Below, in pieces: positions 52,311 to 61,698 of a stretch of 64,000 nt of DNA. Origin of the DNA: Neorhizobium lilium (lineage in GTDB: Bacteria > Pseudomonadota > Alphaproteobacteria > Rhizobiales > Rhizobiaceae). The position numbers and the translations under genes are program-made. Within the stretch, counting starts at the first letter, position 1, and the number at the start of each line of letters is the position of its first letter. The stretch spans positions 682,001-746,000 of the forward strand of contig NZ_SBIP01000004.1 in NCBI RefSeq assembly GCF_004053875.1, read 5' to 3'. The notes beneath the pieces are model-generated. The model was not told the DNA's origin. It saw only the letters and a program-made list of their open reading frames with translations, and ran no database searches.

Positions 52311-53267
52311 TCAGAGAGCGCCGATCGCTTTCAATTTCTTCAAGACTGCTTCATTGGGCTCGCCCGTTTCCGGAAGCCGGTAGTGCTTCTCGAAGCGTCG
52401 GATGGCAGCCTTGGTCTGGGCGCCGGCGACGCCATCCATCTCCACATCCGTATAAGCGATGTTGGAAAGCCCCTTCTGGATCTGCGAGACGAGTTGCGAC
52501 GCTCCGCCCGAGGCCGAGGCGACCTGCCGCGCGGGCCTGGAGCTGCCGGTCGGGATATCGGCTGGCGGCGTCATGATCGGATTGCGCTCGGAGGAGCGGA
52601 TCGCCGCGGCAATCGGGTCGTCACCATGCAGCCGGACATTTTCCGTAGGCCGGGCTGACGAGCCCGATCCGGTCGTTGCTGCCGTATTTGAGGCCTGCGT
52701 CTTCTTGGCCGGCTCGCGACGGGTGCTGTCCGGCAGCGGCGGCTTCGGCAAGGGTGCCGCCACCTGTTGCAGATGAGGCATCGGCATAGGTTGCGGCAGC
52801 GGGGGCTGCGGCTGCGGGCTTGCGGTCTGCGCCGGAAAGGGTGCGGTCGTCGGCCCGGGGGTCGCGGGTGCCGATGCGGGCTGGCTCACGACAGTCGGGG
52901 GCGCGGCTTGGGGAGCAGTCACCGGCGGGGCAGATTGCGGATCGGGCGCCCGTTCGATGCGGAATGTGGTGACATCTCCGGGGGCCGCACGCTTGGCGGG
53001 ACGATAGCCGGCGATGCGGTTTGGATCGTTGGAGTCTCGGGTCGCGAGAAACGGCGCGGGATGGCCGCCGGGCTGATACCAAAGCGCATTGGCGGCCACG
53101 AAGGAAAACAGCACGACAAAGCCCGCCGAGCCAAGGAGCGGCTTCGGATGGCGCGCAACGAGGCTCGCCACGCCCGAGAGGAGTCGCAGGAACAGGCCCG
53201 ACTTGCGGGCAGGCTGCTTCTTGCCCGTTCGCCTGGGATCAGGCGATTTTTGCTTCCGCCCGCTCAT
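52311..53267 (-). CDS. Membrane-anchored peptidoglycan-binding-domain protein
   Basis: 318 residues. Basic cytoplasmic N-terminus (RKQKSPDPRRTGKKQPARKSG), one TM (about 47-63, LLGSAGFVVLFSFVAANAL), a long Pro/Ala/Gln-rich linker, and a C-terminal PG_binding_1 domain (VSQIQKGLSNIAYTDVEMDG and AAIRRFEKHYRLPETGE). Its start lies inside the end of the upstream kinase gene (29-nt overlap), indicating coupled expression. It probably spans to and binds the cell wall. Confidence 0.85.
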   Translation of the reverse strand: MSGRKQKSPDPRRTGKKQPARKSGLFLRLLSGVASLVARHPKPLLGSAGFVVLFSFVAANALWYQPGGHPAPFLATRDSNDPNRIAGYRPAKRAAPGDVTTFRIERAPDPQSAPPVTAPQAAPPTVVSQPASAPATPGPTTAPFPAQTASPQPQPPLPQPMPMPHLQQVAAPLPKPPLPDSTRREPAKKTQASNTAATTGSGSSARPTENVRLHGDDPIAAAIRSSERNPIMTPPADIPTGSSRPARQVASASGGASQLVSQIQKGLSNIAYTDVEMDGVAGAQTKAAIRRFEKHYRLPETGEPNEAVLKKLKAIGAL

Positions 53268-54774
53268 TCGTCAGTTCCTGTGGGTCAATCATGATCCGCT
53301 GGTGGCTTGCCTTAAGCCGTGGTGGAAACTCCACCATCTCCCCTGTAGCATCCTGCGGCTCGCAATGCACGCCCGAGCCGTCTGCCGGAAGGGTAATCGT
53401 TACAACCGTGCCCTCACCGGGCCGGCTGGCAATCGAAAAGCGCCCACCGTGAAGAGCGACTAGGCCCTTCACCAGCGACAGGCCGAGGCCTGTGCCTTCG
53501 TAATGCCGCGTATAATCGTTCTGCACCTGCATGAAGGGCTGGCCTATCAGGGCAAGCTTGTCCTGCGCAATGCCGATGCCGGTATCGCTCACGGAAATCA
53601 CCAGCTGGTCGCCCTGCAGGCTCGCATCGATAGAGACGACGCCGCCCGGGCCGGTGAACTTGATGGCATTGCCGGCAAGATTGATCAGCACCTGCTGGAT
53701 GGCACGCCGATCGGCCACGACTTCACCGATCGTGCGTGAGGCGCGGGTGGTCAACGTGATCCCCTTGTCGCGTGCGGAGAGGTCCAGCATGGCGCGGCAG
53801 GTTTCCATCGCCTCGGCGATCGCAAAAGGTTCGGTCAGAAGCTCGTAGCGTCCTGTCTCGATCTTCGACATGTCGAGCATGGTATTGACCACTGACAGAA
53901 GATGCGCGCCCGACTGGCGGATGAGGCCGACATATTCGCGCTGCCGGTCGTTGGCCAGCCGGCCGAAATATTCGCCGGCCAGCACGTCCGAAAAACCAAG
54001 TATAGCATTGAGCGGCGTGCGCAGCTCGTGGCTGACGGCGGCGAGGAAGCGAGACTTCGCTTCATGGGCGGAATGAGCCTCCGCCGTGCGGCTGACCGCT
54101 TCGGCGCGCAGCATCTCTTCCTCGGACCAGTCGCGGGCCTGGCCGAAGATCTGCGCGAGTTCGCCTTCGGCATTGCGGATGGCAGTCAGGTCGAGGCGGA
54201 CATGCAGGAACTGGCGACCGGCGGCAGCGGAAAGTGGCCGTTCGATGCGGATGTCGGCAACCGTGCCCGACGCGCCCTGGCGGAGCAGATCGACGGCCTG
54301 AACGAGCGCGATCCGGTCCGACACATGGACGAGTTCGGCAAGCGCCTGGCCCGCACCGTCGCGTAGGAGAATCGGGAAGGCCAGACGGTCGCGGCCGCCG
54401 ATCTTTTCCACCAGGCCATGCGGATCGAGCATCAGGGAAAGGCCTGGGCAGGCCTCGAAGGCCAGATCCTGCGACAGTTGCTGGCCTGCCGGCTGCGCCA
54501 GGCGCGCCGGGAGGAAGGCAAGTGCCGCGACAATGAGGAAGAAGGCCACCACCAATGCCGCACCGACCGGCAGCGCAAGCGCCGGGGTCAGCACCATGCT
54601 TAGCGCCAGCGGCACGACCAGGAAAGCCAATGCACCGGCAAATGCAAGGCTGCGCAGCAGCGCGATATCGCCAGCGCGCGCCGCCTGGTTATCTCCCAGG
54701 CGGGTCAGCCAGCGGGCTGCCGTCTTATCGACGAACAGCACCGCGCTACCGGCAATGTTACTCAATACGCTCAC
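53239..54774 (-). CDS. divJ: Membrane sensor histidine kinase, DivJ-like
   Basis: 511 residues. Two to three N-terminal TMs (about 40-62, 65-90), a PAS-like central region, the H-box FLAAVSHELRTPLNAILGFS with His249, N-box QQVLINLAGNAIKF, and G-boxes DTGIGIAQ and GTGLGLSLVKGL. The H-box belongs to the PleC/DivJ/PdhS group of cell-cycle kinases acting on DivK. In Agrobacterium and Sinorhizobium divJ lies in the broad chromosomal region of the GTA and feu genes. The divJ name is therefore inferred from architecture and context. Confidence 0.68.
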   Translation of the reverse strand: MSVLSNIAGSAVLFVDKTAARWLTRLGDNQAARAGDIALLRSLAFAGALAFLVVPLALSMVLTPALALPVGAALVVAFFLIVAALAFLPARLAQPAGQQLSQDLAFEACPGLSLMLDPHGLVEKIGGRDRLAFPILLRDGAGQALAELVHVSDRIALVQAVDLLRQGASGTVADIRIERPLSAAAGRQFLHVRLDLTAIRNAEGELAQIFGQARDWSEEEMLRAEAVSRTAEAHSAHEAKSRFLAAVSHELRTPLNAILGFSDVLAGEYFGRLANDRQREYVGLIRQSGAHLLSVVNTMLDMSKIETGRYELLTEPFAIAEAMETCRAMLDLSARDKGITLTTRASRTIGEVVADRRAIQQVLINLAGNAIKFTGPGGVVSIDASLQGDQLVISVSDTGIGIAQDKLALIGQPFMQVQNDYTRHYEGTGLGLSLVKGLVALHGGRFSIASRPGEGTVVTITLPADGSGVHCEPQDATGEMVEFPPRLKASHQRIMIDPQELTNERAEAKIA

Positions 54775-55226
54775 GCAAAAAAACCTGTCGCAGAACTCAT
54801 CTTACCTCGCCACATTAGGTCTCGGCGGCTTAAGGAAAGGATAAAAGAGAAGGCGCCAACTGGCCCGGAACCGGCCGTTTATCCCGCTTTGAGACAGCGG
54901 GGGAGACGCAATTACCGTCGTGGTTAACGGGGCGTAAGCGGCGGATTTATCTTGATTTTTCCTGGCACGTTAACCTTTGCGGCAAAGAAGCTGTTGAAAG
55001 CCTCGGCACTTTGGGGGCGCTGCCGCATTTATGCTTAACCCCGACCGTTAAACTGCGACGGAAAACGATAAGGATGAGCGGCAACGGAACGGATAGATGG
55101 CATTTTAGATAAATTTGCCGCGAATCCGAACAAAGCCGTCAAAGGCATATTTTCTTCCGGGCAGTAGAGTGATGTTCAAGACCGGGACAGACCGGCGACC
55201 ACGGCCAAGAGCTGCGGACAGAACAG
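54775..55226. other. Intergenic region between divJ-like kinase and DUF5330 gene
   Basis: About 450 bp with no convincing gene. TTAA elements at 55035-55051 (TTAA-N9-TTAA) and GTTAAC near 54930 and 54967 recall CtrA half-sites, but none has the N7 spacing. Divergent promoters are expected here. Confidence 0.5.
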
Positions 55227-55670
55227 GTGGACAAGGCGATGTGGTTTCTGATCAAGGGAAGCGTATTCTTTGCAGCCGTGCTGGTGGTGCTCTCCTATTT
55301 CAGCAGCAAGCCGGTAACGGAGATCGACGGGGTGAAGACCCTTCAGGTCGGCGATGCGATGACGGCCGCCACGCAAGCCTATCAATATGTCAGCGCCATC
55401 TGCAGCGAAAAACCCGACGTCTGCCAGAAGGGAGCCGAAACCTTTTCCGCGCTTGGTGTCAGGGCCACCGAAGGTGCCCGCGTTGCCTTCGAACTCCTGG
55501 ACAAGCAGTTCGGCGCCAAGGAGATGTCGGTCGCCGAACGGGCCGACCCTGATCCGACATCCTTCCCGTCCAAGGCCATGGCATCCGCCGCCTCCACCGG
55601 ATCGGCCTCCTCCGACCAGGTTTATACCGGCACCGTGCCGCTGCCGCAAAAGCGACCCACGACGCGTTAA
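55227..55670 (+). CDS. DUF5330 family protein
   Basis: 147 residues. N-terminal TM/signal (WFLIKGSVFFAAVLVVLSYF), then ATQAYQYVSAICSEKPDVCQKG, with two cysteines typical of this small rhizobial family, and a disordered Ser/Pro-rich tail. Probably anchored in the membrane and facing the periplasm. Function unknown. A strong terminator follows. Confidence 0.78.
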   Translation: MDKAMWFLIKGSVFFAAVLVVLSYFSSKPVTEIDGVKTLQVGDAMTAATQAYQYVSAICSEKPDVCQKGAETFSALGVRATEGARVAFELLDKQFGAKEMSVAERADPDPTSFPSKAMASAASTGSASSDQVYTGTVPLPQKRPTTR

Positions 55671-55755
55671 GCGCCGATCTATTCGATTTCAAAACTTGCG
55701 CCGGGCCTCCGTGCCACGGTTCCCGGCGCCTGACTGCCCACCTTAGCATTTGCTG

Positions 55756-55790
55756 ACGCCGTGAGGATTGACCCCTCACGGCGTTTTTTT
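55756..55790 (+). terminator. Rho-independent terminator after the DUF5330 gene
   Basis: ACGCCGTGAGG and CCTCACGGCGT form a perfect 11-bp stem around a 7-nt loop, followed by seven T. It lies 86 bp after the stop. Confidence 0.93.
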
Positions 55791-55842
55791 CTTTATCGGC
55801 GCGTCATATTCCCTATATCAGCGGCACGATAGTGGAGCGCGC

Positions 55843-56265
55843 ATGGCAAGCCTGGAACAGATCCTCGACGATTTCGCCTTTCTGGACGAGTGGGAAGACC
55901 GCTATCGCTATGTCATCGAGCTTGGAAAGCAGCTTCCCGACCTGCCGGATTCCGAAAAGACGGCCGAAAACAAAGTGCAGGGCTGCGCGAGCCAGGTCTG
56001 GCTGGTCAGCCATACGGCAGACACAGGCACCGATCCGCTGATGACCTTCGACGGCGATTCCGACGCCCATATCGTGCGCGGTCTGGTGGCGATCGTGCTT
56101 GCCGTCTATTCCGGCAAACACGCTTCCGAAATCGCCGCTATGGATGCGATCGAGATCTTCAACAAGATCGGGCTGGTGGAGCATCTTTCCTCGCAACGCG
56201 CCAATGGTTTGCGCTCCATGGTCAAGCGCATCCGCGAGGAAGCACGGCTGCGGGCAGCCGCTTAG
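55843..56265 (+). CDS. sufE: SufE cysteine-desulfurase activator
   Basis: 140 residues. SufE accepts sulfur from SufS for Fe-S cluster assembly. Acceptor Cys48 in NKVQGCASQVW; N-terminal FAFLDEWEDRYRYVIELG and C-terminal GLVEHLSSQRANGLRSM are family signatures. The ATG at 55843 follows GGAG at 6 nt. Confidence 0.94.
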   Translation: MASLEQILDDFAFLDEWEDRYRYVIELGKQLPDLPDSEKTAENKVQGCASQVWLVSHTADTGTDPLMTFDGDSDAHIVRGLVAIVLAVYSGKHASEIAAMDAIEIFNKIGLVEHLSSQRANGLRSMVKRIREEARLRAAA

Positions 56266-56290
56266 GACCAATCCCTTCCGGCTTGGCACG

Positions 56291-57103
56291 TCACAGGCTC
56301 GGCCGATAATCCTCTGCTCCCCAATGATGATTGCGGCGTGCGGATCGCACCGGTGGCGGAGCATAGTGGCGGGCAAGCGCCAGAAGCGCGGTGCGCAGCA
56401 TCAGCTTGGCGGATCGCGCCGGCCATTGCCGTTCCCGTTCCACCAGTTCCAGACCCTTGGAAAAGCAGCAGACATCCATGGCGACGCCGGCAAGTTCCGG
56501 ACCCATGGCCTCCACCGCCTCGCCGAAGCGGGTGCGCGCCGCAATGGCGCTGTCGGCAATCTCCCCTTGCCCGCCCGCATGACCCTTGCCGCGACCGGCA
56601 AGCCTCGGCTCCCAGGATGCCGTGATGCGCGGCTGCATCTGCCCGCGGGTGAAATCGGCCAGCAGCCTTTCGCCCGCTTCGACCGCTTCTGCCGGCATGA
56701 AGGGCTCGCCGTCCCGGTCCTTCAACCGAGCAATCGCACCGAGTGGCGATTCGGTGAGGTTGCGCCGGGCTTTTTGGCGCACCGCCTCGACCTCCACCAC
56801 CGTATCCACGATCTCGCGATGCTGATCGGCAAACACATCCTCGCTTTCCAACAGGGCGCGGCGCAGAAAGGCAGCCGCCTCGTTCGATGCGTGAAGCTCG
56901 CCCGCTGTCCACTGCACGAGCCCCAGCGACTGCGCCTGGTCCAGGACGGCTTGCGGATAGATCCGCTCTTCGCCGCCGCAAACGCGGATGCCGTCTTGCG
57001 CCTTTTCGGTACGGCAGGTGCCGCGCAGAAGCTGGCGGACAAGGCGAAGGAGCTGTTTGCGGCCGGCTCTGGCGGTTTCTGCCGTCTTTTTGGCGTCAGT
57101 CAT
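56291..57103 (-). CDS. DUF6456 family protein
   Basis: 270 residues from the ATG 57101-57103 (MTDAKKTAETARAGR). Helical; features include RKQLLRLVRQLLRG, NLTESPLGAIARLKDRDGEPF, AGERLLADFTRGQMQPRITASWE and DVCCFSKGLELVERERQWPARSAKL (core DVCCFSKGLE). It overlaps the DnaA-like gene by 8 nt. Function unknown. In alphaproteobacteria such proteins are associated with this DnaA-domain gene, so the pair may act on DNA together (inference). Confidence 0.78.
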   Translation of the reverse strand: MTDAKKTAETARAGRKQLLRLVRQLLRGTCRTEKAQDGIRVCGGEERIYPQAVLDQAQSLGLVQWTAGELHASNEAAAFLRRALLESEDVFADQHREIVDTVVEVEAVRQKARRNLTESPLGAIARLKDRDGEPFMPAEAVEAGERLLADFTRGQMQPRITASWEPRLAGRGKGHAGGQGEIADSAIAARTRFGEAVEAMGPELAGVAMDVCCFSKGLELVERERQWPARSAKLMLRTALLALARHYAPPPVRSARRNHHWGAEDYRPSL

Positions 57104-57518
57104 GGGCCGGAACCTCCACGAGGCCGAAGACGGTCGTGACAAGCCGCTCCACCGTCGCAACGAAATCGTCGAAGGCCGGATCGTCCCGGCGATCCTCCAC
57201 CACATGGCAGGCATGGCCGACCGTGGTGCGGTCTCGCCCGAAGGCATCGCCGATGTCGCTCAGAGAAACGCGCAGGGCGACATGGCAGACATACATGGCG
57301 ATCTGCCGGACATGGCAGGCGAAACGTCTCCGGTCGCGACGCAGCATGATCCGGTCGCCGAGGAGAAGCACAAGCTCAGCAGTCAGCTGGCGCACGATCC
57401 GGCAAGCCGTCTTCAGCGGCAAACTGGCCGGCAGCTGCGGCGTGGAAAAGGGCTGTGCCGCCTGCAAAAGGCCGGGTTCAGGTGTAAAATGAGGCTCGAT
57501 ATGTTTCTCGAAGGGCAT
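57096..57518 (-). CDS. DnaA domain-IV-like helix-turn-helix protein
   Basis: 140 residues. The second half (RQIAMYVCHVALRVSLSDIG and FGRDRTTVGHACHVVEDRR) is the DnaA box-binding domain IV, including the DRTTVxHA signature, but there is no AAA+ or oligomerisation domain. It could bind DnaA boxes without driving initiation. Start ATG 57516-57518 follows GAGGAG at 5 nt. Overlaps the DUF6456 gene. Confidence 0.85.
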   Translation of the reverse strand: MPFEKHIEPHFTPEPGLLQAAQPFSTPQLPASLPLKTACRIVRQLTAELVLLLGDRIMLRRDRRRFACHVRQIAMYVCHVALRVSLSDIGDAFGRDRTTVGHACHVVEDRRDDPAFDDFVATVERLVTTVFGLVEVPAHD

Positions 57519-57820
57519 GACAACTCCTCAATTAATAGGAATTAATTCATACACCTTGGAGCATATATGGGGATGCAATCAACCATGCTTCCGCAACCTT
57601 ACGCTGAATATACACGGTTTTCGGCAATTCCTGCACCGATTTATGGGATTATTTTCCTCTTTTCATCCCCGCAGTTTCCGTACAAACGAAAAGACCGGGC
57701 ACGAGCCCGGTCTTTTTCTGCTGGTGGGAAAGTCGCCCCGTATCGGCGGCGGGCGGCGGGCGTTGTGATTGCGCCCACGCCTTTGACGAGCCGGCATAGA
57801 GTTGAACCGGCGGCGGCCGT
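57519..57820. other. Intergenic region between the DnaA-like gene and mucR
   Basis: About 300 bp. It contains a perfect GAATTAATTC palindrome (57539-57548) just upstream of the DnaA-like gene, AT-rich promoter-like DNA to about 57660, and a bidirectional terminator at 57689-57716. Confidence 0.55.
57689..57717. terminator. Terminator between mucR and the DnaA-like gene
   Basis: AAAAGACCGGGC-ACGA-GCCCGGTCTTTT, a perfect 12-bp stem with U-tract in both orientations. For mucR (minus strand) it lies about 100 bp after the stop. Confidence 0.92.
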
Positions 57821-58252
57821 TCAGGCCTTTGCGCGCTTGCGGCGCTGGCCGAGACCCATTTCCTTGGCAAGCCGCGAGCGGGCTTCCGCATAGGCCGGCG
57901 CGACCATGGGGTAATCTGCCGGCAGGCCCCATTTTTCGCGGTATTCTTCAGGCGTCATATTATAGTGAGTCATCAGGTGGCGCTTCAGCGACTTGAACTT
58001 CATGCCGTCTTCCAGGCAGATCAGGTAGTCGTCTTCGATCGACTTCTTGATCGGAACCGGCGGCTTCGGCTTCTCGACGGGGGCCGCAACCGGGGCCGGC
58101 GAGGACGTATTGCTGAGTGCGGAATGCACGTCGGAAATCAGGTTGGAAAGATCTCCGACCGGGACAACATGATTGCTCACATAGGCAGCCACGATGTCTG
58201 CGGTCAGTTCCACCAGCAGATCCGGGCTGTTGCCCAATGCGACTTCGGTCAT
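57821..58252 (-). CDS. mucR: MucR/Ros family zinc-finger-type regulator
   Basis: 143 residues, a nucleoid-associated-like transcriptional regulator of exopolysaccharide, motility and symbiosis genes in rhizobia. Finger region [20 protein letters not shown]: Cys79, then Asp82 where Ros has the second Cys, His92 and His96. Conserved [16 protein letters not shown] follows. The Asp form is known among Ros/MucR homologues, so structural zinc may be coordinated differently or be absent. Start ATG with AGGAG at 9 nt. Confidence 0.95.
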   Translation of the reverse strand: MTEVALGNSPDLLVELTADIVAAYVSNHVVPVGDLSNLISDVHSALSNTSSPAPVAAPVEKPKPPVPIKKSIEDDYLICLEDGMKFKSLKRHLMTHYNMTPEEYREKWGLPADYPMVAPAYAEARSRLAKEMGLGQRRKRAKA

Positions 58253-58676
58253 TTTCTCAGTCTCCTGTCTTCATTTCGTGACGAGCACCACGACCTTCGC
58301 GGCACTCGCTTTTCGTAAAGCCGTCAAGCAAATCCATTCCTCACGCCCGCATTGTCCGAAGACCGAAACCTACCCCTAAGTTTCATGCGGATCGTAACGA
58401 ATCGACTACTTGATGTTGCTCTGACCGGGAGAATTTTCCTTGAACTGACGCGTTGTGCGCACGGCACAATTGCGCGGTCTACGGGAAAACGCCAGGTTTA
58501 GACCAACATCCATGCTCTACAGAGCGTGAAGTAGCATCGGGATTTAAAAAGTCCAACTGCGAAATTTAGTAATGAATCAAATTTGCATATGCTACAGCGG
58601 CAAAAAATGCCTTTTACTGGCCGAAATCGGTAACAATTCCCGCAGTATGACGTTCTTATAACTTTATGGTGGAAGC
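58253..58676. other. AT-rich region upstream of mucR
   Basis: About 420 bp without a gene, notably AT-rich from 58520 to 58680 in a GC-rich genome. MucR/Ros proteins bind AT-rich DNA with T-A steps and repress their own genes, so this is the likely autoregulatory region. A weak GGCA-AAAAA-TGCC-TTTT hairpin lies near 58599-58615. No small RNA can be supported. Confidence 0.5.
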
Positions 58677-59021
58677 CTATATTGACTCTGGACGATTCTT
58701 CATCTCATCCAAGACTGACTGCTTCGCCAGCGGATAACCCGATTTGCGGGCTGCCATTGCAAGAAGATGCGCCGATACGGGTGCTGTTAGCAAAAAGAAA
58801 AAGAATCCGGCAAGCGCCCGTGCAAGCGTACCCAGATCTCCCGCATGAAGGCCGACCGCAAGCAGCATCAGAGCCGACCCCACCGTGCCCGCCTTCGAGG
58901 CTGCGTGCATCCGGCTATAGAGGTCCGGCAGCCGGTTGAGGCCGACTGCCGCCGCCAGCACGAAGAGCGCGCCCAGGAGGACGATCATGGCGATCGCCGT
59001 CTCGCTCAGCATCTGGATCAT
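58677..59021 (-). CDS. mnhG: Cation/proton antiporter subunit G
   Basis: 114 residues, three TMs, with [21 protein letters not shown] and a C-terminal [14 protein letters not shown] typical of MnhG/PhaG. Last subunit of the seven-gene Mrp/Pha system for Na+ or K+ efflux and pH adaptation. It overlaps mnhF by ATGA. Confidence 0.94.
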   Translation of the reverse strand: MIQMLSETAIAMIVLLGALFVLAAAVGLNRLPDLYSRMHAASKAGTVGSALMLLAVGLHAGDLGTLARALAGFFFFLLTAPVSAHLLAMAARKSGYPLAKQSVLDEMKNRPESI

Positions 59022-59413
59022 CGGGATTTCCTCCGGCGATTGCTCACAGTCTCGTCGGGTTTTTCCTTGCGGCCCGGCTTACGGCGGGCCTGAGGCGGCG
59101 CCATGGTTACGATCGCCGGCCGCAGCAGCGCTGGAGGCTCCCCTTCGGGCGCCGGGCTGGCGAGGATGAAGCGGGCAAAGGCGACGGTCGCGAGAAAGCC
59201 GACAAGGCCAAGCGAGATGGCGATGTCGATATAGAGCGTGAAACCCGTGCGGATCGCGATCAGGGCGATGAAGCCGATCACGATTCCGACCAGCATGTCG
59301 AGCGCCACCACGCGGTCCGGCAGGGTCGGCCCCTTCACCACCCGCCACACGGTCAGCAGGAAGGCGAGGCACAGCACGAGCATGGCAACCCAGATGGCGG
59401 CAGACAGGATCAT
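59018..59413 (-). CDS. mnhF: Cation/proton antiporter subunit F
   Basis: 131 residues from ATG 59411-59413. Three TMs with [22 protein letters not shown] and [19 protein letters not shown], the MnhF/PhaF pattern. The charged C-terminal tail (about 35 residues, [10 protein letters not shown]) is longer than usual. Overlaps mnhE and mnhG by 4 nt each. Confidence 0.93.
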   Translation of the reverse strand: MILSAAIWVAMLVLCLAFLLTVWRVVKGPTLPDRVVALDMLVGIVIGFIALIAIRTGFTLYIDIAISLGLVGFLATVAFARFILASPAPEGEPPALLRPAIVTMAPPQARRKPGRKEKPDETVSNRRRKSR

Positions 59414-59883
59414 CGGAAAGCCTCCATGATCTTGCGCTCGAAGCCTTCCGCAATCTCCCGCTTCGTGGCCTCCACGTTGGAGCAATCGAGCGCATGGACG
59501 AAGAGCGTGCGGCGATCGGGCGAGACATCGACCGAGAGCGTGCCGGGCGTCAGCGTGATCAGGTTGGCCAGAAGCGTGATCTCGAAATCCCGATCGACGG
59601 TCAAGGGAAAGGCGAAGATGCCGGGATGGATCTGCATGCGCGGCGACAGCACCAGCACGGCCACTTTCCAGGCCGACAGCGCCAGCTCCTTGAAGAAGAG
59701 CAGCAGCAGCGACAGGATCCGGCCAAGCCGGCGGCCATAGCCGGTGGCGCTGATCTCCCCCCGCACGATCCAGAGCGCCAGCGTCGAGAGAGCAAAGCCG
59801 AACAGGAGGTTCTGGACGGAGGCGCTTCCGGTGATCGCCGCCCAGATCACGGCGAAAACAAGCGACAGAACGAAGACGATCAT
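59410..59883 (-). CDS. mnhE: Cation/proton antiporter subunit E
   Basis: 157 residues, N-terminal TMs, then the cytoplasmic domain with [20 protein letters not shown], the diagnostic MnhE/PhaE motif. Overlaps mnhD and mnhF by ATGA. Confidence 0.94.
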   Translation of the reverse strand: MIVFVLSLVFAVIWAAITGSASVQNLLFGFALSTLALWIVRGEISATGYGRRLGRILSLLLLFFKELALSAWKVAVLVLSPRMQIHPGIFAFPLTVDRDFEITLLANLITLTPGTLSVDVSPDRRTLFVHALDCSNVEATKREIAEGFERKIMEAFR

Positions 59884-61442
59884 GGCACCCGACCTCCCGG
59901 AAAGACGGAGTTTATATAGGCCTGCGGATCGGCAAGGCTATCGGCCGCCGCCTGCGACAGGCGCAGCACCGGCTCGGGAAACACGCCGAAGACAAGCGTG
60001 ACGACGGCAAGGCCGGCGAGCGGCAGGGTGATGCGCCAATCCGTCGGGCATGGCTGTTCGACCGCCGGTGTGGGCTGCGGCCGCCAATAGGCAAGCAGGA
60101 AGACGCGGGCAAGCGCCAGCGTCAGCAGGAAGGCGGAGACGAGGATCGCGGCGGCAAGCCACCATGCGCCGATATCGAGCGCTGCCTTGAGCAGCGCCAC
60201 CTTGGGCCACAGCCCGGACAGCGGCGGCAGGCCCGCTGCCGCCAGCATGAGAAGGAAGGAGATGGCAGCAAAGCCCGGCGACCGGCGATAGAGACCGCCA
60301 AGGCTCGCCAGCGACCAGGACCCGCCGATGCGCGCCGCCTCCCCCGCCATGAGATAGAGCGCCGTCATGGTGATCACCGAGTGGAGCGCGTAAAGGACCG
60401 CCCCGCCGACCGCTGCCGGCGTGCCGACTGCGACGCCTGCCATCATATTGCCGATGCCGGCGATGACCACATAACCGATCAGCCGGCGCGTATCCATCTG
60501 GGCTAGCGCGCCGAGCGCGCCTAGCAGCATGGTCAGCGCCGCGGATACGGCAATCACGAAGCTCAACGCCTCGCGCTCCACCGGCAGAAGCATGATGGTG
60601 ACGCGGATCAGCGCATAAATGCCGACCTTGGTCAGCAGGCCACCGAACAGGGCCGACACGACGATACGCGGCGTGTGATAGGAGGCGGGAAGCCAGAAGT
60701 TGACGGGGAAGGCCGCCGCCTTCATGGCGAAGGCGAGCACGAACAGTGCCGTCAGCGTGGTGAGCGGCGCATCGGGCGGGGCAAGCCTCGCCTTGGTGGC
60801 GATATCGGCCATATTGAGCGTGCCGAAGATCGCATAGAGAATGCCGACGGCGATGAGGAAAAGCGTCGTGGCGATCAGGTTGAGCAGCGCATATTTGAGC
60901 GCGCCCTCGATCTGCCGCGGTTCCGAGCCCAGGATCAGCAGGCCGAAGGAGGAGATCAGCAGCACTTCGAACCAGACATAGAGGTTGAAGATGTCGCCGG
61001 TCAGGAAGGCGCCGCTGACGCCTGCCATCAGCAGCATCAGGAAGGGGTAGAACCCGTAACGCCGCCCTGCCGCGTCGATATCGGCGAGCGAAAACAGGCC
61101 GGCCGCCAGCGCTGCAATCGCTGCGGCAAGCGCCATGGCCGCCCCGAAGAGATCGGCGGTAAAGGCGATGCCATAGGGCGGCAACCAGCGGCCCATGACC
61201 ATGGTGACCGGACCATGCAGGCTGACCCGCCAGAGCAGCGCCGCATCCAGCACGACGAGCATCACGAGCGCGGCAATGGCGATCGCGCCATGCAGGCGTA
61301 CGGATTTTCGCACCATCATCAACAGGGCGCCGGTGCCGATCATCAGCACGACCGGGAGCACGACCAGCCAGTCGCCGAGCGGCGGCGGGGTCAGCACCAG
61401 GGCTGCGGAGAGATCGACGGCGGGAGATGCGGAAGCGGCCAT
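59880..61442 (-). CDS. mnhD: Cation/proton antiporter subunit D
   Basis: 520 residues, about 14 TMs, homologous to NADH dehydrogenase NuoM/NuoN. Proton-channel region includes [27 protein letters not shown] (core [12 protein letters not shown], with the conserved Lys) and the discontinuous-helix glutamate region [15 protein letters not shown]. It starts after a 256-bp gap that holds a palindromic element, the only break in an otherwise overlapping operon. Confidence 0.94.
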   Translation of the reverse strand: MAASASPAVDLSAALVLTPPPLGDWLVVLPVVLMIGTGALLMMVRKSVRLHGAIAIAALVMLVVLDAALLWRVSLHGPVTMVMGRWLPPYGIAFTADLFGAAMALAAAIAALAAGLFSLADIDAAGRRYGFYPFLMLLMAGVSGAFLTGDIFNLYVWFEVLLISSFGLLILGSEPRQIEGALKYALLNLIATTLFLIAVGILYAIFGTLNMADIATKARLAPPDAPLTTLTALFVLAFAMKAAAFPVNFWLPASYHTPRIVVSALFGGLLTKVGIYALIRVTIMLLPVEREALSFVIAVSAALTMLLGALGALAQMDTRRLIGYVVIAGIGNMMAGVAVGTPAAVGGAVLYALHSVITMTALYLMAGEAARIGGSWSLASLGGLYRRSPGFAAISFLLMLAAAGLPPLSGLWPKVALLKAALDIGAWWLAAAILVSAFLLTLALARVFLLAYWRPQPTPAVEQPCPTDWRITLPLAGLAVVTLVFGVFPEPVLRLSQAAADSLADPQAYINSVFPGGRVP

Positions 61443-61480
61443 CAGCGGACGGCCTCCACAGACCTGCGGCTCAGGGTATT

Positions 61481-61675
61481 ACCCCCCTCTGCCCTGCTGG
61501 GCATCTCCCCCTCAAGGGGGGAGATCACAAGTGGCATGACCTTCCCGCAAAGCCGACCTCGCGTTCCGTGATCGCCAAGGGTTGATTGATGACTTCGTTC
61601 ATTGTCTGGGGACGCCGGTGCGCCCAGCCGATCTCCCCCCTTGAGGGGGAGATGCCCGGCAGGGCAGAGGGGGGT
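61481..61675. repeat. Palindromic element between mnhC and mnhD
   Basis: Ends are inverted copies of CCCCCCTCTGCCCTGC... and ...GGGCAGAGGGGGG, with inner ATCTCCCCCTCAAGG/CCTTGAGGGGGAGAT arms around a unique middle of about 100 bp. The right arm (61630-61675) is identical to that of the GTA element at 19742-19859. It would form a strong hairpin in the mnh transcript. Confidence 0.9.
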
Positions 61676-61698
61676 GGTTTCGGGAGCGGCCATTCGTC

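Noticed and set aside
55035..55051. CtrA binding site
   Set aside because: TTAA pairs are separated by 9 nt, not the required 7.
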